From positions 3,844,001 to 3,908,000 of the forward strand of contig NW_024468912.1 in the NCBI RefSeq assembly GCF_011745365.1: 64,000 nt of DNA, in the 5' to 3' direction. Below, piece by piece: positions 36,338-49,713 of the stretch. Position 1 is the stretch's first letter, and every line of letters begins with the position of its first letter. The translations under genes were made by a program, and so were the position numbers. The DNA is from Cryphonectria parasitica EP155. Lineage: Eukaryota; Ascomycota; Sordariomycetes; Diaporthales; Cryphonectriaceae. Below the pieces are notes generated by a model that was not told the origin of the DNA, searched no databases, and saw only the letters and a program-made list of their open reading frames with translations.

Positions 36338-39300
36338 GATGTGTGTTGATACCTTCTAAAAGCTTAAGAACTTACTTACTTAATCATGTAACACGACAAG
36401 TAATATTGATCACACGAAAGCAATTATTGGAGAAAAACAAAAGGGTAAAAGGGAGTTGCCCCCCTTTCCATGGAATATCAACACCGCTGCAGGCGTGCAT
36501 GTAAGTAATGTAAAGACAAGTTGCTGTTTGATTAGAATCGTTCTCGGCCACCGATGACCCGAGCCTGGATATCATAAACATGCAGGAAATGACACAGTTG
36601 GGCCTGAATACGTTAAAACTGGGATGTCAATATAATTAGCCTATCTCCTAGGTCTCCTAAAGGTTTTGTCATTTTGAAAAGTACTCTAGATCTCTCTGCA
36701 AGGCGCTGGCTGAGTGTTATCATTGCTTAGAAAGATTGGACATGTCCGCAACATTGATACAAAGCGGCCCCCCGAGGCGGTGGATGGAATTGTATAAATT
36801 GTATACCTAACTTGATTAATGTTTCTCAATTCCTTCTGATTTTTGACCTGATTCCTGATTCATGTGCTTCTCTACAGATGTGCACAAATGTGGATAAATC
36901 CAGCTATCATGTTCTGCCACATAGTAGGTAAACCACCAGTGGCCCTGAGATAGCTTTCCCACCCTCTTTTGTCCCTTCATATGCGTGAAAGGCTATTTAG
37001 GGCATGAGGAATTTATTGAGTGAGCTCTGAAACATTTCAATTGATATCATCATGTCAGAATGAACCTTTGGGTCAAACACTGCTGCTCCCCTCAATTGTA
37101 TCTACTGAACTTGGGATATTCATAACAGAGGTAAGCATTTCTAGCAACGTTGCTTCCACCTAAAGTCGAGGAGGTTCGGTCCCATAGCACACATGCCGCC
37201 CCCCCCTCTAAATTCGCTTGGACTGGTCTAAGCCAGGTTCCCAGACGTTGTTCCTTGACAGATTCATCCTGCCTAGAAGCGCTGTGGGTCTGGTGCTGTA
37301 AATGCCCAACCCTGCAAGCTCCCCCCCCCCCCCAAAAAAATGCCTTACCTCGGTGCCTAGATAGCTCCAACAAGAAGTGGAACCGCCTGGAGAAGAACAG
37401 CAGTAGCATACATAGAAAGGCAAGGCACACACCACGCGGTGTGGAACACCATCTGCTCGTGATGATAAGGCGTACTCACCTCCTCCCCTAACCTCTGAAC
37501 TTTTTTATGAGTGGCAAGTAGCAGAACCCATCTTTCACGGATGTTGTATGCAAGAATTGTGTATGTGTGTGTGAGTGTGTGTCTGCCTGTGCTTGATTGT
37601 GGCAGAGGTTTTACCAGCCTCGTGACCATTACCTCCAGGATCGTCCCAGTCAAGTCTTGCGACCAGGGGTCAGAATGCCTGCTGAGCAAGACACTTGCGA
37701 ACATCGTGAGTGATATTACCCAGAACCACCACAAGACGTGGTGGAACCTAGGGCTAATTGTGAGATGGTACGAGGCTGAGGCAATGTCGGCCAGACTCAG
37801 CAGGTGAATGGCTGACTCGGATTCCCCTGCTGCCAAATTGACAAGCTTCTAGAAAGCTTCCATGTTTGGCCTCTCATCGGAGCCAAATTTGGGCCATGGC
37901 TATGCTTAAGGAGCGTGTGGCACTGTGATTCCTGACCCAGGGACCGGTTTTCGGACCGTGCGTTGTCTAAAGGATCGTAAGATCTACGTACGTAGTACAA
38001 GCTCGATCAGCAACACAATTAAGTCCGCAAACAGACGGCTGACCCTAGAAGGGTAAATAGCGGTATCTTTTCGTCAGTGTGAGGATTATCCATTTGTTTG
38101 TCTTGGCATAGGATGAGCTGTTGAGGCTGTGCTGGGATCACGCTGGCAGCTAACAAAGGGACCAGAGTAAGATACCGATGAGTGGCCAAAAAAACCACCG
38201 TCTCATCCCGAGCCATACAGACTGAGATGACATTTCTCTAACAAGTCGGGCGTAGATGTCATGGCTGCAGGTAGTAATTAAGCCGACCTTCGAGATGCCT
38301 CACAATTATGGTGGGGGAGGACCGCAAGTGGCAGGTCGACGCGAGGACGGCAAGCTCTCCAAGGGCAGAGAGACGAGGCTTGGATCTTACTCACGTGTCT
38401 GAAAAGGGTCTTAATTTTTCGAGGGGTTGATCGACTTGGACGACGGCAGAGATGATATCAGTATCAATTCAGAAGCGTGAACGACCCCTTCGCCTTGCGC
38501 CAGGAACACATGCCTTTCGACCGCAAGATGTATTCAATTCTCGCATCTGTCTTGATGAGCGGTATTATTCAATAATATGACTCGGATAATAGTTTAGCTT
38601 TGGGATAAAGCTATGGGGGCGCAGTATCGCCAGTAGTAGCTCATGACCGGACTGTCGGGCTTAGAGACGATTTGACCGGAGAGCTACCCTCTTTGATCGA
38701 CGGGGTCGAGTGAGACCAGGAGGGGGAGCGCGATGGAACTTCATAGCGTAAAGAGATTAGTCTGTAGCGAAAGGTTTCATGGCCCCGGATCGCCAGAGAT
38801 GCCGTGCGCGGAAGAAGGGGGGGGGGGTAGACGGGCTGATCTTCGATTTGCTGGGAACCATTCTTCCGATTCTGCCATTGGGGGTTTTCTGGTTCTGCTG
38901 CGGCAACTCGGCACGTTAGCACTCGATATCAAATTTCTAGTGCAGAACTGTAGAGGTTGCATCGAGTACCTCCTGTCCCAATGGAGGAGGAGCTGACAGG
39001 AGTGGTGCGGGCGAGTGGCGTGCCTCCGCTGTCTGAATGCCATCAACAGTGGCACTAGTCTGGCAGTCATAGAACGTCCTGTGACATGCTTGATTGATAG
39101 TCGATTGGACAAAGAGGACAGACGTTGACAACCCACACCAAGGTGCGTGCGGTAATAAAAGCCAAGAGGCAAAGATGATGATGGCGATGATGCAAAAGAC
39201 TTTGGAGGGAGGCAGTGCCCGCGGATATAACTCGGGCGAGAACCAGGGCAACACGCTATGAAAGAAAGAAAGAAAATCCCTGTCTAGTCGGTGCTGAAAA

Positions 39301-40239
39301 GTTCAAGAAGCTCGAGAGCTGGTGTTTCGGATCTGCCTTTGGAGCGTTTGAAGGGGGAAGACGGGAGGCACTGGAGATAATGATGGTGTCCATTGGCTCC
39401 AACTCTCTATCGCTGTGGTAGGAAGGTTGACCCCTGCAGAGAAGGCACTGAAGACCCAAGAAATCCGCTGTGGCTCAGGGTCCTCGCCACTTCCCCAGGC
39501 CCATATGATAGTAGAGGTCCCCACCAGCACCCCGTAGTAGTCACGGGTCAGCGTGCCGTACTGTTAGATGCTGAGGCGGTGCCCTCATGTGGGACACTAA
39601 CAGTGAAGCTTAGCTCGGGTGCAGGGGTTGAGTTGCTTCCGAGGTGCAAGCGTTCCCTGGGGTGTCACTGTCACCTGCATCTCATGTACCTTTGTACCAC
39701 AATACTGCGTGTCATAGCAACGAACGAGCGATCTGCCTCGCCGCAAGCGAGCACTCATCCTTTCTTCTCCTTAGTTTTCCCCTCTTTTGACAAAAGGAAC
39801 AGAACAGTCAGTCAATCAGTCCACAGTAAGCTTATTCTCCGTCTGAGCAGGGAAGAACAAACAGGGCTATATACGAAATACGCTGGACACAGCCAAATAC
39901 GCCCTCGATCATCCTTTACACACACATACTACCATAGTGCATACAACAACCCTGGGCCTAGACAAGGGCAGCTAGATTGGATTTGAGGTCGCGCCACCTG
40001 CGCCAGATCGTCACAGCACTGCTCACCCAACCTTCCATCCTCCACCTCAATCAATAGATAAATCCTCGACCTCCTCCAATTCTTCCTCTCGCCCACATTT
40101 TTTATATCTTCCCGTCTCACCACCTCATTATCTCTCAACTGTCTATCTACAACCGTCACAGTGACACCATCTCTTCCCATCGGCAACTGTTTATCTACCA
40201 ATTCAGGATTGCATCGTGCAAACATAAAACACCTACACC
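36338..40239. other. Long intergenic region
   Basis: About 3.9 kb. The longest frame (37357-37836 minus, 159 aa, partly hydrophobic) has no recognisable domain and I do not accept it. Poly-C at 37321-37333 and poly-G at about 38817-38827 are present. The last few hundred bases before 40240 are pyrimidine-rich, consistent with the promoter and 5' leader of the stomatin gene. Confidence 0.45.
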
Positions 40240-41468
40240 ATGGACAACCGAGACACAACCCCCAGCTCGTCCAAGGCCCCCGAGCTCAACGGACAACACG
40301 GTTTTAGGCCCCAGGCCAACATGACCGTGCAGCCTCCCCGCCAGGAGGATCTGCAGAGGAGTTATGCCAGCGTTGTTGGAAACGATGCGAACCCGAAGGG
40401 ATGGTACGGAAGCATGAGTATGTGATTCCAACCAGCACCGTTCCCAAAGGCCCAATCCAAAGCGTCAAACATATCCTCGCGACAACGAGAGTACTGACAA
40501 CCATTCACACGTACAGTCAACAGCCTTGGCGCCGTCATTGGTACCTGTGGCGCTATTCCGTGCTGCATCTGTTGTCCCAACCCTTACAAGAACGTGAATC
40601 AGGGCAATGTCGGTCTCGTCACGAAGTTTGGTCGTTTCTACAAGGCGGTCGACCCTGGTCTGGTCAAGATTAACCCCCTGTCCGAGCGCCTGATCCAGGT
40701 CGACGTCAAGATTCAGATCGTCGAGGTTCCCAAGCAGGTCTGCATGACCAAGGACAATGTCACCCTCCACCTGACGTCTGTTATCTACTACCACATTGTC
40801 AGCCCGCACAAGGCCGCCTTCGGCATCGCCAACGTCCGCCAGGCTCTCATCGAGCGTACTCAGACCACTCTACGCCACGTCGTTGGTGCTCGCATCCTGC
40901 AGGACGTTATTGAGCGCCGTGAGGAGATTGCCCAGTCCATTGGCGAGATCATCGAGGACGTCGCTGCCGGCTGGGGTGTACAGGTCGAGAGCATGCTCAT
41001 CAAGGATATCGTCTTCAGCCAGGAGCTCCAGGAGTCGCTGTCCATGGCCGCCCAGAGCAAGCGGATTGGTGAGAGCAAGATCATTGCCGCCAAGGCTGAG
41101 GTTCGTCTCACATAAAAGCTACCCCTGCAATGCGCTCTTTTCGGTGACGAATCAATGCTGACACTGTTGCTGCACCCGAATAGGTTGAGAGCGCCAAGCT
41201 TATGCGCCAGGCCGCCGATATTCTGTCCTCTGCGCCTGCCATGCAGATCCGCTACCTGGAGGCGATGCAGGCTATGGCTAAGAGTGCTAATTCCAAGGTC
41301 ATCTTCCTGCCTGCGCAGAATACTTCCACCATGAGTGGCCTGTCGGCTCCGTACATCAGCAACAAGGACCAGGAAGAAATTGGAGAAGGCAGCAACTTCA
41401 GGGACTTCGGAGGTCAGGATCCCGGCTTGCAACAAGCCATCAACGCTCGCGTTGTCGAGAGCATCTAG
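40240..41468 (+). CDS. Stomatin-like band 7/SPFH protein
   Basis: Three exons: 40240-40417, 40517-41100, 41184-41468; 348 aa, phases close. The last intron uses GTTCGT as donor and ATAG as acceptor. Residues 1-59 are polar. A short hydrophobic hairpin follows, with a Cys cluster at 70, 75, 76, 78 and 79 (CGAIPCCICCP), likely a membrane-inserted, acylated segment. The SPFH core then has NVGLVTKFGRFYKAVDPGLV, PKQVCMTKDNVTLHLTSVIY and the stomatin helix RREEIAQSIGEIIEDVAAGWGV. Towards the C-terminus come the coiled KLMRQAADILSSAPAMQIRY and SNSKVIFLP-type strand. Stomatins scaffold membrane microdomains and tune channels or transporters. The soluble tail ends FGGQDPGLQQAINARVVESI. Convergent with the LTE1-like gene, 2.58 kb away. 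Confidence 0.93.
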
Positions 41469-44050
41469 ATTCCTCTTTCCTCCTTTTCATACTCCGCTAT
41501 GACTGGTTGAAGGGCTGTCCAGTTGTGCTGACTTGAAGTCTTTTTTCGGTTGCCCGGCCCCTTGCAGGCTGGTCAACATGATCCTGCACCGTCTTTCTGA
41601 GGCCCCTTTTAGGGGTTCCCACAGAGCCAGGGACGAGAAAGGGTAATGGCAGCTCACTGAGAGATAGGATTCCTGGTGGCGATGATTGTACGATATGAGT
41701 GATACTGCTCGGGCCAGTTTGGCAAAGCGGGAGGATTCCCTTGGACTGGATAACGAGATACCACAGATGGATGGAACGAGCCCTTCGGGGGCAAAGGTTG
41801 CTCTTCTGCCGACATGGATACCCAAAATACCTTCTTTGATTTTCTCTGATCGTCTTCGTTGTTTTATCATGATTGGTTTCAGGCCAGACAAGGGGGGGAA
41901 CACCGGGATTGAGTTGTTACTGGTCTGAGGCTTGCGCTCTTGCATTCTAATTTTGATAGTTGATGAATATTACGACATTCGTTTACTTTAGCTCTTGTCA
42001 GTCTGCGAACTCGCCCTCGTTCTAGCAGTGTCGAAATATAACACTCGTGATATGTATATTAAGATTTCAAGTGATTATTGATGTTAAGCATAGGTCTCCA
42101 GTGCCACAAGACTTTCAACAGCTGAGTGGCTATCATCGGGGTTGTAGGGAGGATCAGAAAAAGCAACCTCTCTCCGCTTTCCCTTTCTCATACAAGACAA
42201 TTCGTCCGTCTCCACGTTCACGCATCCAGTTCAATTCAAGTCCACCAAACCTTGAGAGATAGAAAGAAGAAAACCGAACTCGCTGGATGAATTTCAACCC
42301 CCTCATTCTGCCTGAGCGATTTTCTACCTCATCCAGCTCCCCCCCCCCCCCCCAGGCCACCCAAGCTTGAGCCATGCCCAAAACCTAAAGTTAGCTTTTA
42401 ACCCACCATCCTTAACCCACCCACCATCCTCTAACCCCTCCACCCTCCCCCCCCCCTCCTCAAGGTTGTCTTCTCGGCCACCCTCCATCTACCTATTAAG
42501 AACACTCCCGGTGACGTTTGCGCCCCGTTGGGCCCATTCCTCTTCATACCAACGTCCCGAAAAGCACTGCCACCCCCGCCCAGATTGGAGGGAGGGGAAG
42601 GGGAGGAAAGAAAGTGTACGAACCGCATCTTACTACTGCTTTTGCCTCCCGGGACCCCCCCCCCCTCCTCTTTATACCCATTCCTCGTTTTCAAATTAAT
42701 CCCTCAATCGCGCATTCTGTACTGTTACTCGTTGAAAATGACCTGGTCGACCGTTACAGACTTGTCGTGCATAGAAGAGGTAGAGGTGAGTGAAGGGAGC
42801 AAGGCACCACACGCAACAACATACAGTAGCAATTTAGAACAACACAAGGTCTTATGGGATTTTGTGCCTTCTCCCTTTCCCGTCATAGTATCTTGGGTTT
42901 AACTGATGCCTTGCCTCATAAACCCTGAGGTGCTGTGTCTTCATGCTATCCTACGACAAGGACGCCAACACACTGCCAATTCATAGACGCACGAAGCCAT
43001 GCATGTCCCAACCCAGGACTTGAAATACTCATGAGGTGGGTGTGCTCACGAACGTTCATGAATTCGTGTATGTTCCAAAGCCGCCGGCCTGGTTGGTCGA
43101 GGGCCAACACATCAACTCTATTCACTCTCACGGGTCGTCTTTGTCACCTGGAAAGGCTGCCGGGTGCGTGGGACTTTTTATTTAAGATCGATGCTCATAT
43201 TGCCTTATTCTTCCCTCAATCTTCCCAACCGCTGTCATATGCCTTCAAGCTCGGCCCGCGCCCTCCATCCCAACGAGAAAGAAGAAAATAAAAAGGAAAA
43301 CAAGGGGTATTTTGGGTAAAAATCGCTCCACGCTTCACGACGCCTCTACCACTGTTCGCAGCAACACAATCAAACAAGGACAAGATGCAGTGTAATGGGG
43401 CTCCAGAAACAAGAAGCAAGGTCGGTCTTATCTCTCTTCTCACACGAGTTTCAATGAAACTCGATATGTCCATTCTCTCAATTGCACGCCAACTCCGAAG
43501 AAACTCATCCGCCCGTCTTCTGCTGGGATTCAAGAAATATCCCACTTCCTGCCAATCCATCCAAAAAAAAATCTTCAAATCTGCTAAATAATTCGAAAGC
43601 GGAAAATGAGATCGTTTATGTGTGTTAAAAGCGATTGTTGCCACGATATTGATGCTTTGATGATATGGTATGCTTCATAAACGGGCGTAACGACGTAATG
43701 ATTAGGTATTAGTCAACTTTTGTTGCTCGGGGTTGGATTCGTGATGGAAGCCACTGCTTCTGCACCGTCATCCAGTACATCCTCCCGCAGCGCGACTGCT
43801 AACCAAGCCCATGCGGGAAGCGAAGACTGAAGAGCTATTCAGCTTGCACGGATGGAAGCGGCAGCTGCACGTTGGAATATTTCGGGATCATAGTCTATGT
43901 GTCGGATCTTATCTGGGCGTCTCGCTCAGGTTCGGTGTGGTCGGCCGTGAACAGCAATGTACAGGGTATCATAAAATGTAGAGCTGGCGAGTCTCTCTTG
44001 TCAAGATGCATGCGTGTGTAGCTTTGTCGAGTCCCAAGCCTGAGCCTGCA
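41469..44050. other. Convergent intergenic region
   Basis: About 2.6 kb between convergent stops. The stretch 42170-42700 is C/T-rich with several C homopolymers (for example at 42341-42352 and 42657-42665) and looks like a promoter or leader, but no convincing gene follows. A small frame at 42738-42786 with a GTGAGTG donor-like site is too short to judge. Confidence 0.4.
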
Positions 44051-47000
44051 CTACTCCAAGCCTTGAGAGTGCCGTCGGATTTCTTCGTCGGTCAAAGCGC
44101 TCATCCAGAGGCAGCGTTCTGTAATGCCCTCGATCGGTTGGAAGTTGTACAATGTGCTTGCCTCCAGCAGACGTAGTAAGGCCTTGACAATGCCCGCCGC
44201 GATTCTGCAGCGCTCAAAGTTAACTAATGGCGCCGTCGTCGGGCTGCTGGCTATCTCAGCGGGCCGTTGCGAGTTGAAGATGAGATCGTGGGTATAAATT
44301 CCCACAAACGGTATGCAACCCATTCCAGCACTCGCAAGACCGCCCCCCTCCATTTCCGCACGCAGGGCATAAAAATTGCGGGTGGGTGAAATGAGAGCTT
44401 CGAGCTCGTGCAGTGCCCGAGTGTCGCCAGCAGGGACTAGGTCCCATGTCTTCGCCAAGCGACTGACCTCCGTGCTAGTCAGTGCAATTGCGATCTGGCT
44501 CATGGTCGCAAAATTGCGATAGCGCCTGCAGTGAGCGGCAATGTGTATGTACTTGATAATGCAACGGGCTCGTTCCTCGATGTCCTGAGTAAGAACAATT
44601 TCGGAGATCGCCCATTTGACCACGATGTTGAAACGCGCAATGACCACCTCGACACCTCGAGCATCTGTGTCACGCAAAAACTGCACCCACGAGCGGGCGT
44701 CGTTGTTCTCGGCGTTCTTCCATCGCATGTCGATGAGCTCCTTCCAGTCAATCTCGTTAAGAGCGTCCTTTTCTATGAGCGTGAACTGCTGTGCAAGGAC
44801 TTCTGAGTCAAAAGCCAATATGAATGGAAGGTGTGCAGAGTATCTCCGCGCGTTTGCGTCGCGCTCTTGGGCATTGGTCGCGATTCGTGGCGCTTCAGTC
44901 ACGCCAGCAGAGTCTGGAGATGGTTTTGGGTTTGCGGCTGGCTGCGTGAATGTAGGCGTGCATTCAGGTGTCGGAGGCAAGGGCTTGACGCCCCATATCT
45001 GTGCGGTGTGAAGCTCCGGAATGTTGTCCACGTGAGAAGCCATGGGAACATCTGGTGCCATGGCAGGCGACGACAACCAATCGTCTTCCATTGGTTGCGA
45101 CGGGTCCTCAGACGTACGGATCTTGCTCAGTGACACGCCGGGTTGGAGAGATGGGAATGCGATGATATCCTCATCTTCTTCCAGTGGCATCTCAGACATT
45201 TCGGACGAAAGCTCATCGTCGTCATCAGTATCGCCAATGTTCAGGAAAAATTGCTGTGACATCTGAGAAACCCTCGTACTGCTGCGTTGCCTGGTCGGCA
45301 TGGTGTCTCCGGGCTTGATCTTCTCAATGCTCTCAGACCTTTTGACAACCTCATATGAGGCACAATCCTGGGCAGCCTCTCCCTCATCAACGGTGCTAGC
45401 GCCACCGTCTGCGGCGTCGCCAAGAATGGACCGGTCCGCCCACACCGCTCTGCTCCGCCGCTCGTCGTCTGTCAACCTGCGTTGGAGCAGAGGGATAGAT
45501 GCCAGAGAGGCATTTGAGCCCTCAGAGAGGAGCGATATGACTTCCACACGCGGCTCGCGGGCAGATGGGCTGTTCCCAGGACCCGGCTGGCTCAAGAGGC
45601 GGTTTGACGAGACGGGCGAAACATCGCCATCGGAGGGAGGGAACGGGCTGACACCCTCATCGCCAATGTGCTCATTCCGATGTTTCTTCTTCTCAGCCTT
45701 GAGCTCCGTATTGTCCGAGGCTTTCTGTGACAGATCGTCGGCGTTTTCAAACTCTCTGAGTGGAGATTTGGTGGGTTCCATCGACAGTCTGAATACCTTC
45801 TTCTGATACTTGCCCTCTAGCTTCAAGAGAGCCGATTCGACCCCGCCATCGTCATCGTCATCAGGGATATTTGCCAGCCGCTGTGCCTCGACCTCGAACG
45901 ATGGCCTCATGACTGGTTTTGAGGAAAGTGTGCTTAGAAGCGACTGTCTCCGTTTCGACCTATCTGCCATCATACCAACCGAAAATGCCTGTGTCCGATC
46001 GCGGGAGGAGGCACTGTTAACCATGTCCAGCAGACCCGTGGAGTCCCGAGCCATGTTCGGGCTCTGAATGAGAGAGGTTCCAAGAGAAGGCGTGTAAGTG
46101 CCGGTCGTCAAAGATCCAAGAGATCGTGATCTGCGCAGCTGGGCATGCCCAAGGTCGACCACGTTATTGACTGCTCGAAGATCTCCACCGGGGCGTCTCC
46201 TCAAAAGTCGAAGAGGATGTGGCATGGCAACTTCAGACGACTGTTCTGAAAGTCTGTTCGAATCGGATACAGCATCAAAACTGCGGAGCGTCGACCGATG
46301 ATCCATCCCGCTGTGGAAGGAAGCGCGTCTTCGAGGGCCCATTGTACCATTTGAAAACAGTGACCGGCTGTATCGCTGCCGCGAGAAGCGCGAGACGCCA
46401 CTCAATGGTGGACGAGACTGCGATTGCGAAAAGGAGTTTGACGACCGACGCCTAGGATACACCGACGGTCTTTCATAATTCTCGCCTCGGCGCAAGCTCG
46501 AATCATCGTCAAGAGATTCCAGATCCGGAATAAATGGTGGCAGATTATCGGCAGACTTTGCTGATCGCAGCATGTGTTGCCCGAGCAATTGCGAGGACCT
46601 CCTTGGCGTGTCTGTGATCCTACCCGGTGGAGTGTTCGGCGGCGTTGGATCAGCACCAGACGGCATGAACGAGTCAGCGAAGGCTTCGACAGACGGCGTC
46701 AACACAGGGATAGCACCGGACATGGCTGGATGCCCGCTGGACGCCCGCGTGCCGTCGAATATGAGAATCGACTTGCTCCCGGCCGTGACCCCCCCTTCAC
46801 TTGTGGGTCGCCTGTCTTCATCTCCATAGCGGACTCCTAGCAGACTTTCAATGCGTGTTGTGTCGTGCTCTACTAGCCCAACCGGGTTCCTGATGGTGGT
46901 TGGTGTTGATGGTGTAGAGCCATGAAAAGTGCGCGCTGCCGCTTCCGCTGCATCCTCACGCACAACTCTTTTGAAGTCTTCGACAATCTCAGCCCCCAAC

Positions 47001-49713
47001 AGATCAATCCGAACAGGCGGTCGAAAGTTGTTTGTTCTTGTGCGGGACTGCGGGACTATTGCGGTCCCCGGTAACCTGTTTGCAGTTACTCCTCGAGGTC
47101 CTATGGGCGTGATATTGAAGTTTCCCTGCGTCGGTGACATCTCTTGGCCCCTAGAGGTCAGTGCGCGACGAACACTGCCTATAAGGCGTCGCATGCCCTG
47201 GCCTGACATCGCAGAAGGTGGGAACTTGTCCTTGGCAGCTTCGTTGGTCTCTAACCGGAGGTACGTTGTCTGCCTGCTTGGTCCACCGACTGAGTTTGGC
47301 GCAAGGACCTCGACAAAGGCCTGGCCGGGCGGCAAGACATTGCCCCTCACAAGACTCCCTGCGTAGGGCAGCGATAGGGTGGTCTCAGTATTTCTCTGAA
47401 GCAGCCTCTCCAAGATTGGATCACGCTCTCTCAATGAGTCCGAGGTACTCTTATTGCGCTTGTGCGAGTGCTGTGCGCGCGCACGCTTTCCTGCCAGAGC
47501 ACGCGGGGTTGGAGCGACTGGTTCAGAGTCAGTGTAGAGCGCACTCGGATCCACCGGGTGTGCAGCAAGAGGATGGTTCGATCGTGGAGCTCCAAATTTT
47601 AACGGGATTGAACACGAAAGCGCATCCACACTCGACATGCTTGTGGGCGAGAACTGGGCATTTTGCCTGAGGATTTTCTCGCCCATCTCGTTGCTGGGCG
47701 TTCGTGATCGAACTTGTGCGTGCCCATAGTCATTTCCACCGGCTTCGGCGACCTCGCGGTAGAAACTTGTCTCAACATCGGGCGGGTTACTTGTCAGTGG
47801 TGCATAGATCGTTTCCAACTGTGGCGGGCCGTCGAGCGAGTATTCCTCCAAGAGACTAGGATCGAGACTCGGGTCACGGTGCCCTGGGATGCCGCCAGGG
47901 GTGATGGGAGCTTCCGGTGGCAGATTTGCATCGAATTCGGATCCGTCCCAAAACTGCGCACACACCCGTCTCCAGCATTTCTTCAGTTCAGCCAGGATTT
48001 TGAGCTGCACCCGGCGCGCCTTGGCACATTGAGCCATCTCTTCCGCCAGACCATTCATCAGAATGCAAAACTTCACGCGCACATCGTACTCGCAGACGAA
48101 GTCATCCACAAAGTAGTTGAGAATCCAGTGCCTCAGCGCCACAAAAGTTCGAACGCGGACAACGGTTCCGATTTCGTCATTTCTGGCAAGAGACCAGCGC
48201 ATTCTGGCGAACAACATCTTGAGCAGATCAAGGGGTGCCAAGTAAGAGCGGAAAGTAAGGAAGAAGTCGGACAGGAGCTCATAGTCAAGAAAGGTCGGCG
48301 ATGTGATCTCTGCTACAAGGCGGGGTGGGGTGGCCGCCGTCACCGCAGTCGTGGATGGAGAATATCGGACCAGGGCACGGTCGTCACAGGCCGGCTTGAA
48401 GGTCAGAGCATCGAACATGGCGGGTTCAATTGCCTGGTGCGTGGACATGTACGTCGAGCGGAGTGCATGTTCTGGTGACAAACGAACAGAGGTTATGAAA
48501 GGGGACCGCAAGGAACTCGATAGACGGGCCGAGGGGATTCTGATGGAGCCTGGGCCGAAACGGGGCGGGAGAGGAGAAGGATGGCTGGAGCGGAATTCTT
48601 CGGTCGGTGCGTAACTAGAGCCTCGAAGGAAAGGAGTGCCCCTCGTAGACCATCGCGGAGTACCCAGTTTCCACGAGGGTATAAGTATCTCAAGAAAGGG
48701 TGGATCTCGAGGATCGATATCCTCGAGCGTTTTTGACCGGCTCTCGTTCCCGGGCTTGGTGATGACAATCTTAAAACCGCCGGCGTCTGATTCTCGGGCA
48801 ACGCTGGCGTCCTGGATCGTAGAGTCAGACATGGCTCGGCGGTGCGCTGGTGTCTGCCCCGACCGATCACTGAGAAGGAGTGTTTGTAGCGGTTGGTTCG
48901 TAGGTGTGGCGGGTCCCTGGCTCAATGTCCACTCCAAATCGTGCGACTTGCCAACATCGAGGAGGTCTGGCCGCCTGCTCTGCTCGTTGCCCTTCGAACC
49001 CAGCCCCGCTGTCTGAGGCGGCGTCATCGGAAAGACAAAACTGGGCGCCTGATGTCGCTCGTGAGCGGGCCGTACGGTGGGTCTGCAGAATGGATGACGG
49101 CAAGTTAGTATGCCACTCTCCTCTAGCCATACCCAGAGGTTCTGAAAGTATCGGCCAGGCGCTTTCCATCGTCGTCGTCATGGTCGAAAACCTACCTGAG
49201 ATAAATCCGCCCATTATTGCCGACATTGGACACAGCAAATCGCCGGCCTTCTCGGCCACCAGAGCCACCATCCGGCGTAATGTCCCATCTCTCCGTCTCC
49301 GAGTTGGTCCTCGGCCGCTTCAATGCTGCATCCAGTTCTGGGTTCCTCCGCTCGGCCACCGGTAGGAGAGGCCTCGTTCTCGTATTGACGGTGTCGCGAG
49401 GGGCGATGGACGACGGATTCGCAGGAGCCGCTGGCATTGGCGCTGCGGCGCGGTCCAGGGCTCGCCTCGAACTGACAGGAGGGCGCCTCTGGGCTGAAGC
49501 TCGGGGTGTCACTGATCTGGCTGAGGCCGGCAACCTTGACACGGGCCCCCTCTGCGATGGTGACGGCTGCGCAATGCGTCTCGCTGGTTGTCGAACATCC
49601 GGCTTGCCAGCGGTGCTCTTGGGGTCACTCGTACTTGTCGCAGCCCGGATACGAGAGCCCTGCAGAGGGAGCAGAGGGGGCTCGACATCGGGTTCCATTT
49701 CTTCGCTCGTCAT
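44051..49713 (-). CDS. LTE1-like Ras-family guanine nucleotide exchange factor
   Basis: Two exons, 49713-49196 and 49082-44051, 1849 aa; the intron (GTAGGT donor, TGCAG acceptor) lies inside a conserved-looking stretch reading GRIYLRPTVRPAHERHQ after joining. A disordered Arg/Pro/Ser N-terminus leads to a RasGEF_N domain at about 406-531 (ITSPTFLDYELLSDFFLTFR, LRHWILNYFVDDF). Roughly 1000 residues of Ser/Arg/Pro/Asp-rich disordered sequence follow, then a C-terminal catalytic RasGEF (Cdc25-homology) domain from about 1586 to the end (IARFNIVVKWAISEIVLTQD, RRYRNFATMSQIAIALTS, NFERCRIAAGIVKALLRLLE). N-terminal RasGEF_N, long linker and extreme C-terminal RasGEF match yeast Lte1, which acts with Tem1/Ras-type GTPases at mitotic exit and cell polarity. 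A Cdc25-type Ras GEF is less likely, since no SH3 is seen. Confidence 0.88.

Noticed and set aside
37357..37836. 159-codon minus-strand frame with a hydrophobic segment
   Set aside because: No recognisable family, composition drifts along the frame, and no splice-linked partner exons were found.
43216..43644. 142-codon minus-strand frame between the stomatin and LTE1-like genes
   Set aside because: No domain and no conserved-looking block; starts in an AT-rich leader-like stretch.
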